Below are positions 37,868 through 47,376 of a stretch of 64,000 nt of DNA, piece after piece (position 1 is the first letter of the stretch; each line of letters opens with the position of its first letter). Below the pieces are notes generated by a model. It saw only the letters and a program-made list of their open reading frames with translations, searched no databases and was not told the origin of the DNA. Both the position numbers and the translations under genes were made by a program. The DNA is from Epiperipatus broadwayi (Eukaryota > Onychophora > Udeonychophora > Euonychophora > Peripatidae): contig JAQFVV010006740.1 in NCBI GenBank assembly GCA_028023455.1, forward strand, positions 143,501 to 207,500. The letters are read 5' to 3'.

Positions 37868-38330
37868 TACAGGCTTAACACCTACATTTATATGTGTGTA
37901 ATATATGCGGGAATCAAACTCAGACTTTCATACGACCCACAACTCTCATTGCCATCTTATATTGTTGACCCACCTGATCATATACATGTTGCAAAGATAA
38001 ATAATCACCAATATACATATTTTGTGCTAAATGAGCACTCATCAGTTGGTCCAGATTACCATCTCCACACATATATACAATTAGTACTCAACTTTATATT
38101 AAGAAAGCCAATCTTCATACTTTAATGGACAACCAACAACCCATCAGCCTTTCATTTCATTGAAAATTTGATGATGGTATGTTTAAAGCCCACTTTAGTG
38201 CCAAGGTTGTTACCCATGTTGTCATTCAATCATTCTGACCCCTCATGTACAGGAGAATGATCCATTTATACATACATATGTGAAAGTTAGGCATAACTTT
38301 TTACACACTATTTATATAAATTAATACATT
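37868..38330 (-). mobile_element. Hammerhead-bearing retroposon, unit A of a tandem pair
   Basis: The unit begins GTACAGGCTTAACACC and the next unit begins GTACAGGCTTAACCCC 463 bases on, so A and B are in direct tandem. On the minus strand each unit contains in order: a long AT-rich 5' part (blocks TACAGGAGAATGATCC and CATTTCATTGAAAAT), CTTAATATAAAG, the hammerhead core, GTGGGTCAACAATATAAGATGG, and GTCTGAGTTTGATTCCCGC, a tRNA B-box-like sequence. No protein is encoded. Tandem units each with a ribozyme and a pol III-like box resemble retrozymes and hammerhead SINEs. Confidence 0.75.
38001..38060 (-). ncRNA. Hammerhead ribozyme-like core, copy A (type I order)
   Basis: Minus-strand order: AATC, bulge TGG, ACCAA, box CTGATGA, stem II GTGCT/AGCAC with a 5-base loop CATTT, AAAA, a 2-3 bp stem III in ATATGTAT, the unpaired A, then TTGGT and GATT. 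Stem I is ACCAA/TTGGT (5 bp) plus AATC/GATT (4 bp) across a 3-base bulge, with the AUA cleavage triplet expected before TTGGT. The only core defect is A at the position of the catalytic G12 (AAAA in place of GAAA), as would follow from deamination of the CpG made by the closing C of stem II and G12. Confidence 0.7.
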
Positions 38331-38420
38331 GTACAGGCTTAACCCCCGCATTTATATATTAATATATGTGGGATTCGAACTCAGACTTTCACATGAGCCA
38401 TAACCCTCATGTTGAATAAA

Positions 38421-38480
38421 GAATCACCAATATACATATTTTGTGCTAAACCAGCCCTTATCAGTTGGCCCAGATTACCA
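38421..38480 (-). ncRNA. Hammerhead ribozyme-like core, copy B
   Basis: As copy A but with CTGATAA in place of CTGATGA (the residue equivalent to G8 is A) and AAAA in place of GAAA. Two catalytic guanines are lost. Stem I keeps pairing through a G-U (GCCAA/TTGGT). Inactive by inspection. Confidence 0.65.
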
Positions 38481-38483
38481 TCT

Positions 38484-38487
<4 letters not shown>

Positions 38488-38541
<54 letters not shown>
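38488..38541. repeat. (TA)n microsatellite inside unit B
   Basis: Uninterrupted TA dinucleotides. Units A and C have only ACACATATATACA or a short TA there, so the expansion is specific to this unit. Confidence 0.95.
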
Positions 38542-38546
<5 letters not shown>

Positions 38547-38825
38547 CAGTACTCAGCTTTATATTAAGATTGCATCTTCATACTTTAATGGACAGGCTTT
38601 AAACTACTCCAACTCACAACTCTTCTGTCTTCCATTTCATTGAAAATCTGATGATGGAATGTTCAAAGCCCACATTAGTGCCAAGGTTGTCATTCTACCC
38701 ATGTTTATATTTTATCATTCTGACTCCACATATACAGGAGAATAATCCATTTATACATACATATGTGGGCTTAGCCTGTAAAATGTATTAATGTGCATAA
38801 ATAGTGTGTAAAAGGTTTACCCATC

Positions 38826-39215
38826 CCTCACATATGTATATATAACTGGATTATTCTCCTGTACATGAGGGGACAGAATGATTAAATGTCGATAAGGGTA
38901 GAATGACAGCATTGGCACTAATGTGGGATTTGAACATGCTGCCATCAGATTTTCAATGAAATGGAAAGCTGAACAGTTGTGGGTTGGCGTAGTTTGAAGC
39001 CTGTCCATTAAAGTATGAAGATTGGTTTTCTTAATATAAAGCTGAGTAATGATTGTATATATATGTAGAAATGGTAATCTGGACCAACTGATGAGTGCTT
39101 GTTTAGCACAAAATGTGTATATTGGTGATTATTTATCCTTTCAACATGTGTATGATCAGGTGAGTCAGCAATATAAGATGGAACTGTGAGTTGTGGGTCA
39201 TGTATTTTGTCATTA
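38826..39215 (+). mobile_element. Hammerhead-bearing retroposon, unit C (inverted)
   Basis: Shares all blocks of A and B on the opposite strand: GGATTATTCTCCTGTACATG, ATTTTCAATGAAATGGAA, TCTTAATATAAAGCTGAG, the core, and GTGAGTCAGCAATATAAGAT. It lies head-to-head with unit B, making a large palindrome centred near 38.8 kb. It stops at GGGTCATGTATTTT before the B-box. Confidence 0.75.
39072..39131 (+). ncRNA. Hammerhead ribozyme-like core, copy C
   Basis: CTGATGA at 39088-39094, stem II GTGCT (39095-39099) and AGCAC (39105-39109) around TGTTT, then AAAA where GAAA is expected, then a short stem III and ATTGGTGATT. Stem I partners AATC and ACCAA precede the box. As in copy A the sole core change is G12 to A. 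The loop sequence differs from A while the stem is identical, as expected of a folded RNA. Confidence 0.7.
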
Positions 39216-41387
39216 TTATAAATAATATTAAAACACTGCAACATAAAATAAACTATAATTAAGTAAACCATGCATACTTTGAATGAATAAACTTTATAAT
39301 CATGATCATAAAACAAAAAAGAGAAATAGTAGTTTCCTCATTAAAAGTTAAAAAAAAACACACTTTTTTACTAATTTGAATGTTATTGGCCCTCTGATTC
39401 ACTATGTATTCATTTAACAGTAAACCAAATCTTTTTAATCTTTCACTTCTTTGCACATTACTTAACAATACTAGGACCAAAACCATTTCCATATTCCAAT
39501 TCATGACCAGAAAAAACAGACTTTTATACTCATGAAAAGAAATATACACACAGGTTTCATCCTAGTATTATTAAGGTAATGATTTAGGAAACGAATGATA
39601 AAGTGAAAGATTATAGAGGCTTGGCTTATTGCTAAATGAAAGCACAATGAATCAGAGAAAGAATAGTGTTCAAATTAGTAAAGAATCATTTGTTTGTTTT
39701 TAATTTTTAACAGTAAAGTACTCCTAATTATTTTTTTTGTTTTGTTTGATAAGCATGATTATGATGCATTTGAAGTATATACTTGGTTTATTTAATCACA
39801 TTATTTTTTGTCTGTTGCAATGTTTAACTATTGCATATGTATGAATAAATTGGCATGTGGTAATAAAAGCATGGTAAAAGAATAATGAAATAATTTCTGG
39901 ATTATTTAATTTGTCTATTATTTTATTATTTAATGAGTATTATTAATTGCTAAACAAATATTAAAATAATTTATAATACAAAAAACGAAAATGATATTCA
40001 TTCAAGGTTTGAGTCAATTAGTTTAGATTTCAAGATCAACAGTAAGTAATTATATGTCATTATTTATTAAATTTCAGGATTAACCAATTGAGTGCTGATT
40101 ATTTATTGGCCAAGTGAGGTAAAAGTCTAAACTTTTAATTGGTCAAATCACAAATTCAACTGTCAAAATATATTCATCTTTTAATATTATATTCACTTTA
40201 GTTTCATTTGTAAAAAGTATATTAATAATTTGTCAGGTTATGAAAATGAATGAAAGTTTTTTCAAAAATAAATTTTCATTTATAATTTAGAAATATTCGA
40301 TAATGGCAGCAAATTTAAAACAAATATTAGTGACCAACCAAATAGCTTTGATGATATCAGTGATTTCTTTCTCAATTTTATATTGCATGGATAAGTAAAT
40401 AATTTTTGGCTAAAGTCTTAACTATTTTTCTGCAATAATTTTATTTTTAGCATATTTTATCCAAATAATTTAAAATATGTCAAAAAATACATCAAAAAAT
40501 ACTTTTAAAATGGTCTAAAACATTCATTTATCACTTTTGAAATGAAAGAAAAGAAATCTTAGCTGATGAGCGGCTTTGACAAGCGGCTTTCTTTGAACTT
40601 GATGGTTACAGCCAATCAAAATGAAGAAGACCTAGCCTTCTTCTTTTATTAGATTTAAAATGTAAGTTGTATTGATTTTTTACTTGTAAAATAATTCAAG
40701 AGAGGGCAGAATCTTACAAAACTTTTTTTAATCTTTAAAAAGAGTGCAATATCGTTACTGAAACATTAAAAATAATAGAATTCAAGCAATTTGAAGCAGC
40801 TTTGAGTCATCTTGTAAGTGTCAGCACAAGAGTTAAAATCACATTGTAAGTTTTAAAGTGATTTGGAAATTTATTAACTATGGCTGGTCAAAAATTGAAT
40901 ATACATTTTATTATTTAATTTAATTAAAAAAGTATTTGTAAAAATTTGATATCAATAAACAAAATGATAATCTCATTAAAATTCCAGTATTCTTATATTG
41001 TTTTTAAATAATGATATTAAAAAATGGGATATTGATAATTTCAAGGCAATTATATTGCTGGATGCATAAATTATTTAAATAGGATATTTTGAATTTAATT
41101 TTTCCATGCATTGATATCTAGAAGAAGTTATGACAGAAGTATATACTATACTAAAACTTAATAAGACCACAAAATTTCTCAAAGAATAGCCGGAGATTAG
41201 GTATAAATAATATTATTTGGGTTTTTTTTATCATTAAATGATTTCTACTTTTGAAATTGGAAATTTTGTGCCATGTAGTGCTAAAGTTTTTATTCGAACT
41301 CCAAACATACTGCTGGTCAGTATTGCTATCCATGAAAAATCATCAAGAATAAGATATACAAACCAGTTGAACAAAAATATATCAAAT
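39216..41387. other. AT-rich non-coding stretch
   Basis: No gene is supported. The 96- and 102-codon minus-strand frames at 39.0-39.5 kb overlap unit C and AT-rich sequence and have no motif. A CCAATCAAAATG motif lies near 40612 but without other promoter elements. Confidence 0.4.
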
Positions 41388-41475
41388 CTTTAAATCTGCA
41401 GAAGTACTTTCAGTTACTTACTAACCTGCCTCAACTGCCATTAAATTCAAAAACCAAAAGCGGAAGCAAACATCA

Positions 41476-41964
41476 TCAATTCAAATTCCACGAATCTCGT
41501 ATTTTAATGTTAGAAGCTTGTCGATTTATTAAATGCATTTTATTCCTGTTTATTAAAATTGCCTCTTTAATTTTTCTTTTACTATGGTTTCTCTCTTTAT
41601 GAAGAATTTTCACATTTTCAAAATTAAATTTAAATTTATATTTACATGTTTTTTCACGATCAAAGAAAACTGAAGGAGATATTAAATCACCATTATTTTT
41701 ATTTTTTACATGCTTATATAACAATTCATGTTCCTTCAATCTTTTCTCAATACTGCACCTAGATTCACCTATATATGATAGCATACAATCACAAAAAAAT
41801 TGATATATGACATTACTTTTTTGCTTGACAGGTATGACATCCTTAGAATTATTGACTAATTTATTAACATTGTTTGGAACATAGAATGAAACATTAAACA
41901 CATTCTTATAGAAATCCTTAAAAAATTTTACTTGTGGATTGAAATAAATGGAATAGATATCCAT
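41476..41964 (-). pseudogene. Penelope-like GIY-YIG endonuclease domain
   Basis: The 162-residue frame has the GIY-equivalent V52-I53-Y54, then C58 and C60, and YIG at Y64-I65-G66. R69, R75 and H79 follow in ESRCSIEKRLKEH, and the probable catalytic Glu134 lies in KRKIKEAILINR. This is the nuclease fold that nicks target DNA in canonical Penelope-like elements. The domain itself looks complete; the break lies upstream, where a stop and a frame change separate it from RT. It ends NIKIRDSWNLN, a C-terminus repeated at 44.1 kb. Confidence 0.85.
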
Positions 41965-42037
41965 TTTTTTTATTATTAATCTTCATTTCTTTTAAATTAT
42001 AATATTTTTTTTAAAATTGACATAAAGTATTGCTTAT

Positions 42038-42331
42038 TTATTCCATTTTATAACCAACATCAAGCAATTCCTTGGCAAATATCTCAATATTTTTCAGTTT
42101 ATCACTTTGGTAATGACATAATTTTTCATTCTGAAACAAAAAAAGATTTAAACTTGCCATCTTATGCATCATTGGCACTTTTGATTTACAATTTATATAT
42201 CCTCTTTTTTGAAGTGGCTTAATTATTAGTTTATAATTTAATATACTGTTATCTCTTGTGATCATTAAATCTAAATAGTTAATCTTATTGTCCTGTTCTT
42301 TTTCAATAGTCCATTTCAAGCCATTCAACAT
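42038..42331 (-). pseudogene. Penelope-like reverse transcriptase, thumb region
   Basis: The frame has WTIEKEQDNKINYLDLMITR, KPLQKRGYINCKSKVP and MMHKMASLN. These follow the Penelope RT pattern after the YVDD block (TIEKE..N.I.FLDL, then a K...GR.INF.S..P..HK segment). It is out of frame with both neighbours. Confidence 0.8.
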
Positions 42332-42347
42332 TTAATTTCTCTATAAG

Positions 42348-42795
42348 CTAATTTATACTATTAGTATTTCCACAAACAAAAACATCATCCACATATCTTT
42401 TGTAAATTTTAATATCTCCAAAAATACACATATTTAAAATATTACTCTCATATGTAGATAAAACAAAATTGCAAACCTGTGCAACTACAGGCAAACCCAT
42501 AGGACAACCTTTAGTCATTTTATAATATTGACCTTCAAAAGATGCAACAATGTTATCATTAAAAATTTTTAAAGAATCAATGATAAATTTTATCATATAT
42601 TTACAAATATTTTTACTTTTTAATGCATGTAAAATTATTTTTATGGAATTCATTCTATCAATAGATCCATACATTTCTATAACATCCAATGAAGCAATAA
42701 CATCATTTTCATCAATCATTAAATTTGTAATACTATTTACAAAGTCAAATGATGAAGCAATAGTATTTTCCTCAAATCCGAGAGTATGATGTTAT
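42348..42795 (-). pseudogene. Penelope-like reverse transcriptase, catalytic palm
   Basis: The frame begins upstream of the first Met with FEENTIASSFDFVNSI and continues ASLDVIEMYGSID (motif A, catalytic Asp), MTKGCPMGLPVVAQVCNFVL (motif B region) and YKRYVDDVFV (motif C with both Asp residues). Thus the catalytic Asp triad is present, though the finger region and N-terminus are lost. It is interrupted after CGNTNSIN by a stop and frameshift. YVDD and its flanks are typical of Penelope-like RTs, which are related to telomerase. Confidence 0.85.
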
Positions 42796-43374
42796 TATTA
42801 TAGGTTCTAAGCTTAATTATAGATATTTGACTAGTTATTAGTCTGTCCCAAAGCATTGTTAGCATATGCCACTCTTCATGTTTTAAGCTTTATCTAGAGA
42901 TGTGCATCGGAAGCCTCGAGTCATCTCATTTTTATTCCAGGTCATAAACAGGGTGATGAATGTCCCTGGACCAAATATATGCTCACATAGCAATGCATAG
43001 GAAAATTCCGGCAAAGTTCATCCCATTGCAATCCCTTTGTCAACTGATTCCACAAAATGTGGGGTGGCAAGCCGGCTAGACTGTTTTCTTTTATATGATA
43101 AAGCACCTCAAAAATTTGGATCTGCCAATATTCTGCCATTATGCTAACACCGCATCACTTTATATTAGATCCCTCTTTTCAAAAAGCTCAAGCCTATAAA
43201 TATCTGTATTTAATGTTATGTTCTAATTAAATGTATCTCATAAATTAAATAACTTTTGATGTGTCACTTAACGACTCTCTATATATAATTTAGAGAAATA
43301 ATTCCACATACGTTCAGTAAATAAATCTTTATTAAAAATTATATTTTCTTATATATATATTAAACTTATGATAG
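42796..43374. other. Unassigned stretch with less AT-rich block
   Basis: 42880-43150 is richer in GC than the surroundings and carries a 65-codon minus-strand frame (43139-42942) that I do not recognise. It may be a fragment of an unidentified repeat. Confidence 0.35.
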
Positions 43375-43445
43375 CTTGGTCGGTTAGTTAATTGGCAATT
43401 ATGTAACCCATCTTGGGATCAGTCAAGGTTGTGTTTTCATTTGTA
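43375..43445 (+). mobile_element. Possible tRNA-derived SINE fragment
   Basis: TAGCTTGGTCGG resembles a tRNA A-box, but the B-box candidate AGGTTGTGTTTTC is poor. Length between them is tRNA-like. Tentative. Confidence 0.25.
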
Positions 43446-44077
43446 ATTCGGGCGAATCATATAAATTGTACACTTTATAAATGTGCTAGATTAATGGAAA
43501 TGTCATTACGCCGCATCAAAATTCTTCCAAACTTATTTGTAAATACTTTTGCTCAAGTGCAAGTAGGCACAAAATAACTTATTGGTAATATGAGGCTAAT
43601 CACCATTGAATATAATTCAAATGTATATTTTTATTTCTATTTGTTTGTTATTAAATATAATTTTAAAATTAAACATCTGATCATTGCTCATTCTTTACTT
43701 AATTGATTTAGTTAAATTTTCAATGTCATGATTGGTGGAATGATGTAAGATCCCACTAAAGTTAAGCATAAGTGTTTGTTTGTTTTAAAATGTATATACA
43801 CATTTTTCATGATTTTCCCTGAGTCTCTTTGTTTCTCCGATGTGCGATGTCGGCCGGTGGTAAATTAAATATTCCAGTATCATCAGATTTGTTGCTCATA
43901 AGTTAGTAGATCTGGAATCTGGGCACACAGGAAAGAGTTCATGATTGTTCCTGACATATGTATCTCACACATGATTGGACTCGAGGTAGATTTGCCTAGA
44001 TGCTAAATCTTGTTATGTGGACAGACAATTCCGACTGGTACAGGGATTTTTTTTCCCTGAGTTTAAACATCTGATCA
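43446..44077. other. Unassigned stretch
   Basis: 43.84-44.05 kb is unusually GC-rich (GATGTCGGCCGGTGGT) and lies directly before the second Penelope fragment on the same strand, but I cannot assign it. Near-identical TTTCCCTGAGT words occur at 43810 and 44052. Confidence 0.3.
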
Positions 44078-44229
44078 AAATGCATTTAATAAATCGACAA
44101 GCTTCTAACATTAAAATCTGAGATTCGTGGAATTTGAATTGATGACATTTGCTTCTGCTTTTGGTTTTTGAATTTAATGGCAGTTGAGGCAGGTTAGTAA
44201 GTAACCAAAAGTACTTCTGCAGATTTAAG
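44078..44229 (+). pseudogene. Penelope-like element 3' fragment
   Basis: The reverse complement of 41388-41545: AAATGCATTTAATAAATCGA through CTTCTGCAGATTTAA. It encodes the last residues of the GIY-YIG protein (KMHLINRQASNIK region) and the 3' untranslated tail. It faces the longer copy in inverted orientation, 2.5 kb away. Confidence 0.85.
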
Positions 44230-44309
44230 GATTGTTTGTAATTGTTTGTAAACCGTTAAAAATATTATTTCAATTATATATATATATATATATTGTAACA
44301 AAAATGGTC

Positions 44310-44443
44310 ATTTTGTTATTGTTGGAGATGGTTTATTCTCTCATATGATAAGGCATCAGCCGGGCATGAACCCACAACCGTCTGCAACCAACTACTCACT
44401 TGCAATGCAGATGCGATGACCTTTGTTGGTTGATTTTGTTATT
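44310..44443 (-). mobile_element. tRNA-derived SINE, diverged, with 11-bp target duplication
   Basis: The direct repeat ATTTTGTTATT at 44310-44320 and 44433-44443 flanks 112 bases. Read on the minus strand they have a tRNA-like head (CAACCAACAAAGGTCATCGC), the B-box TGTGGGTTCATGCCCGGC, and the end TGATGCCTTATCATATGAGA. The end matches the GATGCTGTGACACATGAGAG tail of the tRNA-Gly SINE, whereas the head differs, so this may be a related family with another head. Confidence 0.8.
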
Positions 44444-45950
44444 TTCCTAGTTCTATTAATTTATTTATTTTTATCTTATACTTTTATTTTTACAACTTTT
44501 ATACTTCCTTTCATTTATTTATTTATTATCAATTTAGCTATCCAAAATATCCCGGCTTAGCCTCCAACTGTAATGGATATTGTTTATTTAGTTTAGTTTA
44601 CTACGGATTTTTCAATCATTAATTAATTATTTAACCAACACCATTACAATGCAAACAGAGAGCTAATACAGATACAAATTTAACTTTATATCTGTACCCT
44701 TGACCAAACCCCAAGGTTATACATACATATTATCTTGGTGTTATTTTTCTCGGTCAAGAACTTTCGGCTGCTGAACAAAACAAACTATTTCAAGAAATTT
44801 AACGAATGTCCAGCACTTGTTATTTATTTTTTTATAATTCGAAGATTCTCACAAACAAGCAGCACATGAATGCTTTTAAAATTAGCCTTACTCTTTAATC
44901 AAAAAATTACAATTTCCCCCCTGTCATAGCTTGGTGATAGAAGAATAAAGCAAGTACAAACACTTTAAATATAATGAAAAATGTTTAATGGCAATCACAC
45001 TGATATAAATACATAAGAATAATAAACACACACATATATAAAAAAATTACACAATAAAAATGCACACTTATATAAATACGTAGCTATAATAAAATAGGGT
45101 AAAACATATCGAATATTAAAGTTATCTTAAAGACCTATTGGGCAGAGTTCTAGATCTATCAAGATTGTTCCTTCTTTATTTATTTACGAATATTAAAATA
45201 AAATGCATGCATGCTTTAATTACCTAGGTTTTCTTTGTAGTTGATTCCATGGGCATTTCTTTCGAGCGCTCGTTACCATCCAGTGGGAGATTATACCTTT
45301 TTTTGTAGAGACGGTATGGCCTTCACTGTCGGCTGGATTGGTTTTCTCTCTCAATTTGATTTGGTTATTTCTCATTCCAGTTCTTACTTCTTGACACTTT
45401 AAGTAGATTTTAAGTCATTCAGTTACAGAAGTGGCGATCTCTCTAGCAGGTCAGGCATAGATCTTATACATCATGAGTCAGTGGTCAGATGGGTTGAGTA
45501 TGAACCCATGTCTCCTTATGCTACTAGCCACACTTCTTTCATTTTTCTTTTAGCTGCTTCCTCAAAATCTCTACTCGTAATCATCTAGATAAGTGTAATT
45601 CTTGTCTTACTGTCTTTTCTTTTGTTCATTGTTTCTATAAATTTTTAATTAATTTTTCAACTTCCAACGAATTCTTATCAACATATATTTTTTTAATTAG
45701 TGGCTGGAATGTAAGTTTTAATTACAAACTATAATTATAAAGCTTTGCTTCATATACATTTTTCATTGTCCATGGAATTCAATTAGTCCAATAGACTTTC
45801 ACACCTCTAATTTGTACGACCATATTGTTTTTATATTACATATTTCATTTAATTTTTATTTAAAGTTTATAATTCATTTTTTTCAAGTTTGTGTTTACAA
45901 TTTATTTTAATTTGTCACAATATAATTTATGCAAGAGAAAAGACACATTT
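44444..45950. other. AT-rich non-coding stretch
   Basis: No gene is supported. 45.23-45.55 kb is less AT-rich and may hold a decayed repeat. Confidence 0.35.
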
Positions 45951-46210
45951 CTTTATGCATCCCCTTCTCTTCTCTCACAATAATTAGAAATAATTTTCAA
46001 GCATTCAACTAGCTAGTTGTTTTTTTTGAAAGAGAGAAAGAGATGCATTTCTTTATGCACCCATCCCCTTCTCTTACTATTAAAAAATCAAAAGTAATTT
46101 CGACATTTTTAAATCTCAACTTTTTCTTTTCTTTCTTTTTTTTAATTTCTAGTAGTTAACCCATTTACCTTTATTAATTTCTAGTAGCTAACTTATCTAC
46201 CTTTAGTAAT
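45951..46210. repeat. Two small imperfect tandem duplications
   Basis: CATTTCTTTATGCAYCC followed by CCCCTTCTCTT occurs at about 45949 and 46046. Next to it TTAATTTCTAGTAGYTAAC with a TTTACCTTTA/CTACCTTTA end occurs twice (46142-46210). Confidence 0.75.
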
Positions 46211-46247
46211 AAATATATACATGTGATGATGACTTTATGTGGTCATC

Positions 46248-46265
46248 ACAATATATATATATTGT
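46248..46265. repeat. 18-bp palindrome ACAATATATATATATTGT
   Basis: A perfect palindrome identical to those at 11129-11146, 11181-11198 and 54439-54456. Confidence 0.85.
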
Positions 46266-46309
46266 AACAGCATGTATGCCCATTTTCCCCAAGTGTTATA
46301 ATTTGCCCC

Positions 46310-46510
46310 AGCTGGGTGCCAATTATAATGGTCAGGAAAATTGAAGTCACATTGTATCTGCCATACAGGGCACCACCAGGCCATTCAAACCTGGAAAATT
46401 TATTTGGTATGCAGATACTTAAGAAGATCCAATTTTATATTTATTATAGACCATTAGCCCCTGTCACTAGCTTGTGGAGCAGCAGAGATAATGTTTACTT
46501 AAAGATATAT
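46310..46510 (+). repeat. Partial copy of the composite repeat
   Basis: ACCACCAGGCCATTCAAACC, GGTATGCAGATACTTAA and CACTAGCTTGTGGAGCAGCA match the corresponding block at 22620-22760. Only this block is present here; the rest of the composite element is absent. Confidence 0.65.
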
Positions 46511-46714
46511 TTTTATCATTAAATGTTTTAAGTTTTTGTTAAAAATTTAGTTTTAAAATACCTTTTTTTTAATAAAGTGTTTTTTTAATAATTTTCCATC
46601 TGTGCAATTAAAAATATTTAGATGACTTTTAATTTTCAATTTTTAAATCTTAAAAAAGAAGTTTTTATTTGCGAACTTTTTATTTTTAATTTCTAATTTT
46701 ACTTATTATAATAA

Positions 46715-46836
46715 TGTAACAGCATGGATGCCCATTACAATATATATATATATATGAAAATAGTGTGTGATTCTATGTAATAGCATGGATGCCCATTACA
46801 ATATATATATATATATGAAAATAGTGTGTGATTCTC
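46715..46836. repeat. Tandem duplication with a 61 bp period
   Basis: TGTAACAGCATGGATGCCCA (46715) and TGTAATAGCATGGATGCCCA (46776) each precede a TA run and GAAAATAGTGTGTGATTCT. A related GTAACAGCATGTATGCCCAT follows the palindrome at 46248. Confidence 0.92.
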
Positions 46837-47376
46837 TGAATATTTTTATGAGGGTTGGGCGTGGAAGACATAGTTATTTTAAAAAGATTTTCCTGGAAAA
46901 GCTTGCTGAATTTAAAAATTTACTCATACTTAGAGATTGTTACATTATTAATTATTGTCTAATGAAGCAACATAGCATATTGCAATTGCTATTTTCATAC
47001 TTGATTAAAAATATGTGATATTTAGATTGATGTTCAGTGTGTAATATTAAAAGTCGTTTTGATGTCATAATATTCCTTTTAAAACTTTCTATTTTTATCT
47101 TTATATTTTATGTGTGTAATTGATATGGTCATGGTTAATTTAATAATCATGTATTGTAATCTGAAGTTTTGTTTGGGATAAATAGAAATAGTGCAGTGTT
47201 GAATCATGTGAGTAATCGACTAATTTGAATTCTGATATTGTTAAATATATACTAACAAATCTAGAGTATGGAAAATGATCAATGCTGTATTCCATAAAAT
47301 TTTGGACAAACATTTTCAGACATAATCTTCATTTTTACTATTATAACCATATATAAACTTCAGTTAAAATTAATTT

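Larger units (their letters stand above)
38331..38766 (-). mobile_element. Hammerhead-bearing retroposon, unit B of a tandem pair
   Basis: Same block order as unit A, with a (TA)n expansion (38488-38541) inserted between the core and the CAGCTTTATATTAAGA block, and a small deletion next to the B-box side. The B-box-like part reads GAGTTCGAATCCCAC on the minus strand, a near-perfect GGTTCGANNCC. The frame openings here are by-products of the TA run. Confidence 0.75.
41388..42795 (-). mobile_element. Penelope-like element, 5'-truncated
   Basis: Reverse transcriptase palm and thumb followed by a GIY-YIG endonuclease on the minus strand define the Penelope-like class. Three reading frames are used (42795-42348, 42331-42038, 41964-41476), so at least two frameshifts separate them. 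The N-terminal half of RT is missing; the copy starts abruptly near 42795. The 3' end near 41388 is set by comparison with the second fragment at 44078-44229. No ribozyme was found at its ends. Intact relatives prime at a nick made by the GIY-YIG domain. Confidence 0.85.

Noticed and set aside
39008-39549. Overlapping 96- and 102-codon minus-strand frames
   Set aside because: They run antisense through hammerhead unit C and AT-rich flank, differ in frame, and lack motifs.
40600-40625. CCAATCAAAATG as a promoter
   Set aside because: No TATA, initiator or downstream frame at the right distance.
42550-42789. 79-codon plus-strand frame
   Set aside because: Antisense shadow of the Penelope-like reverse transcriptase.
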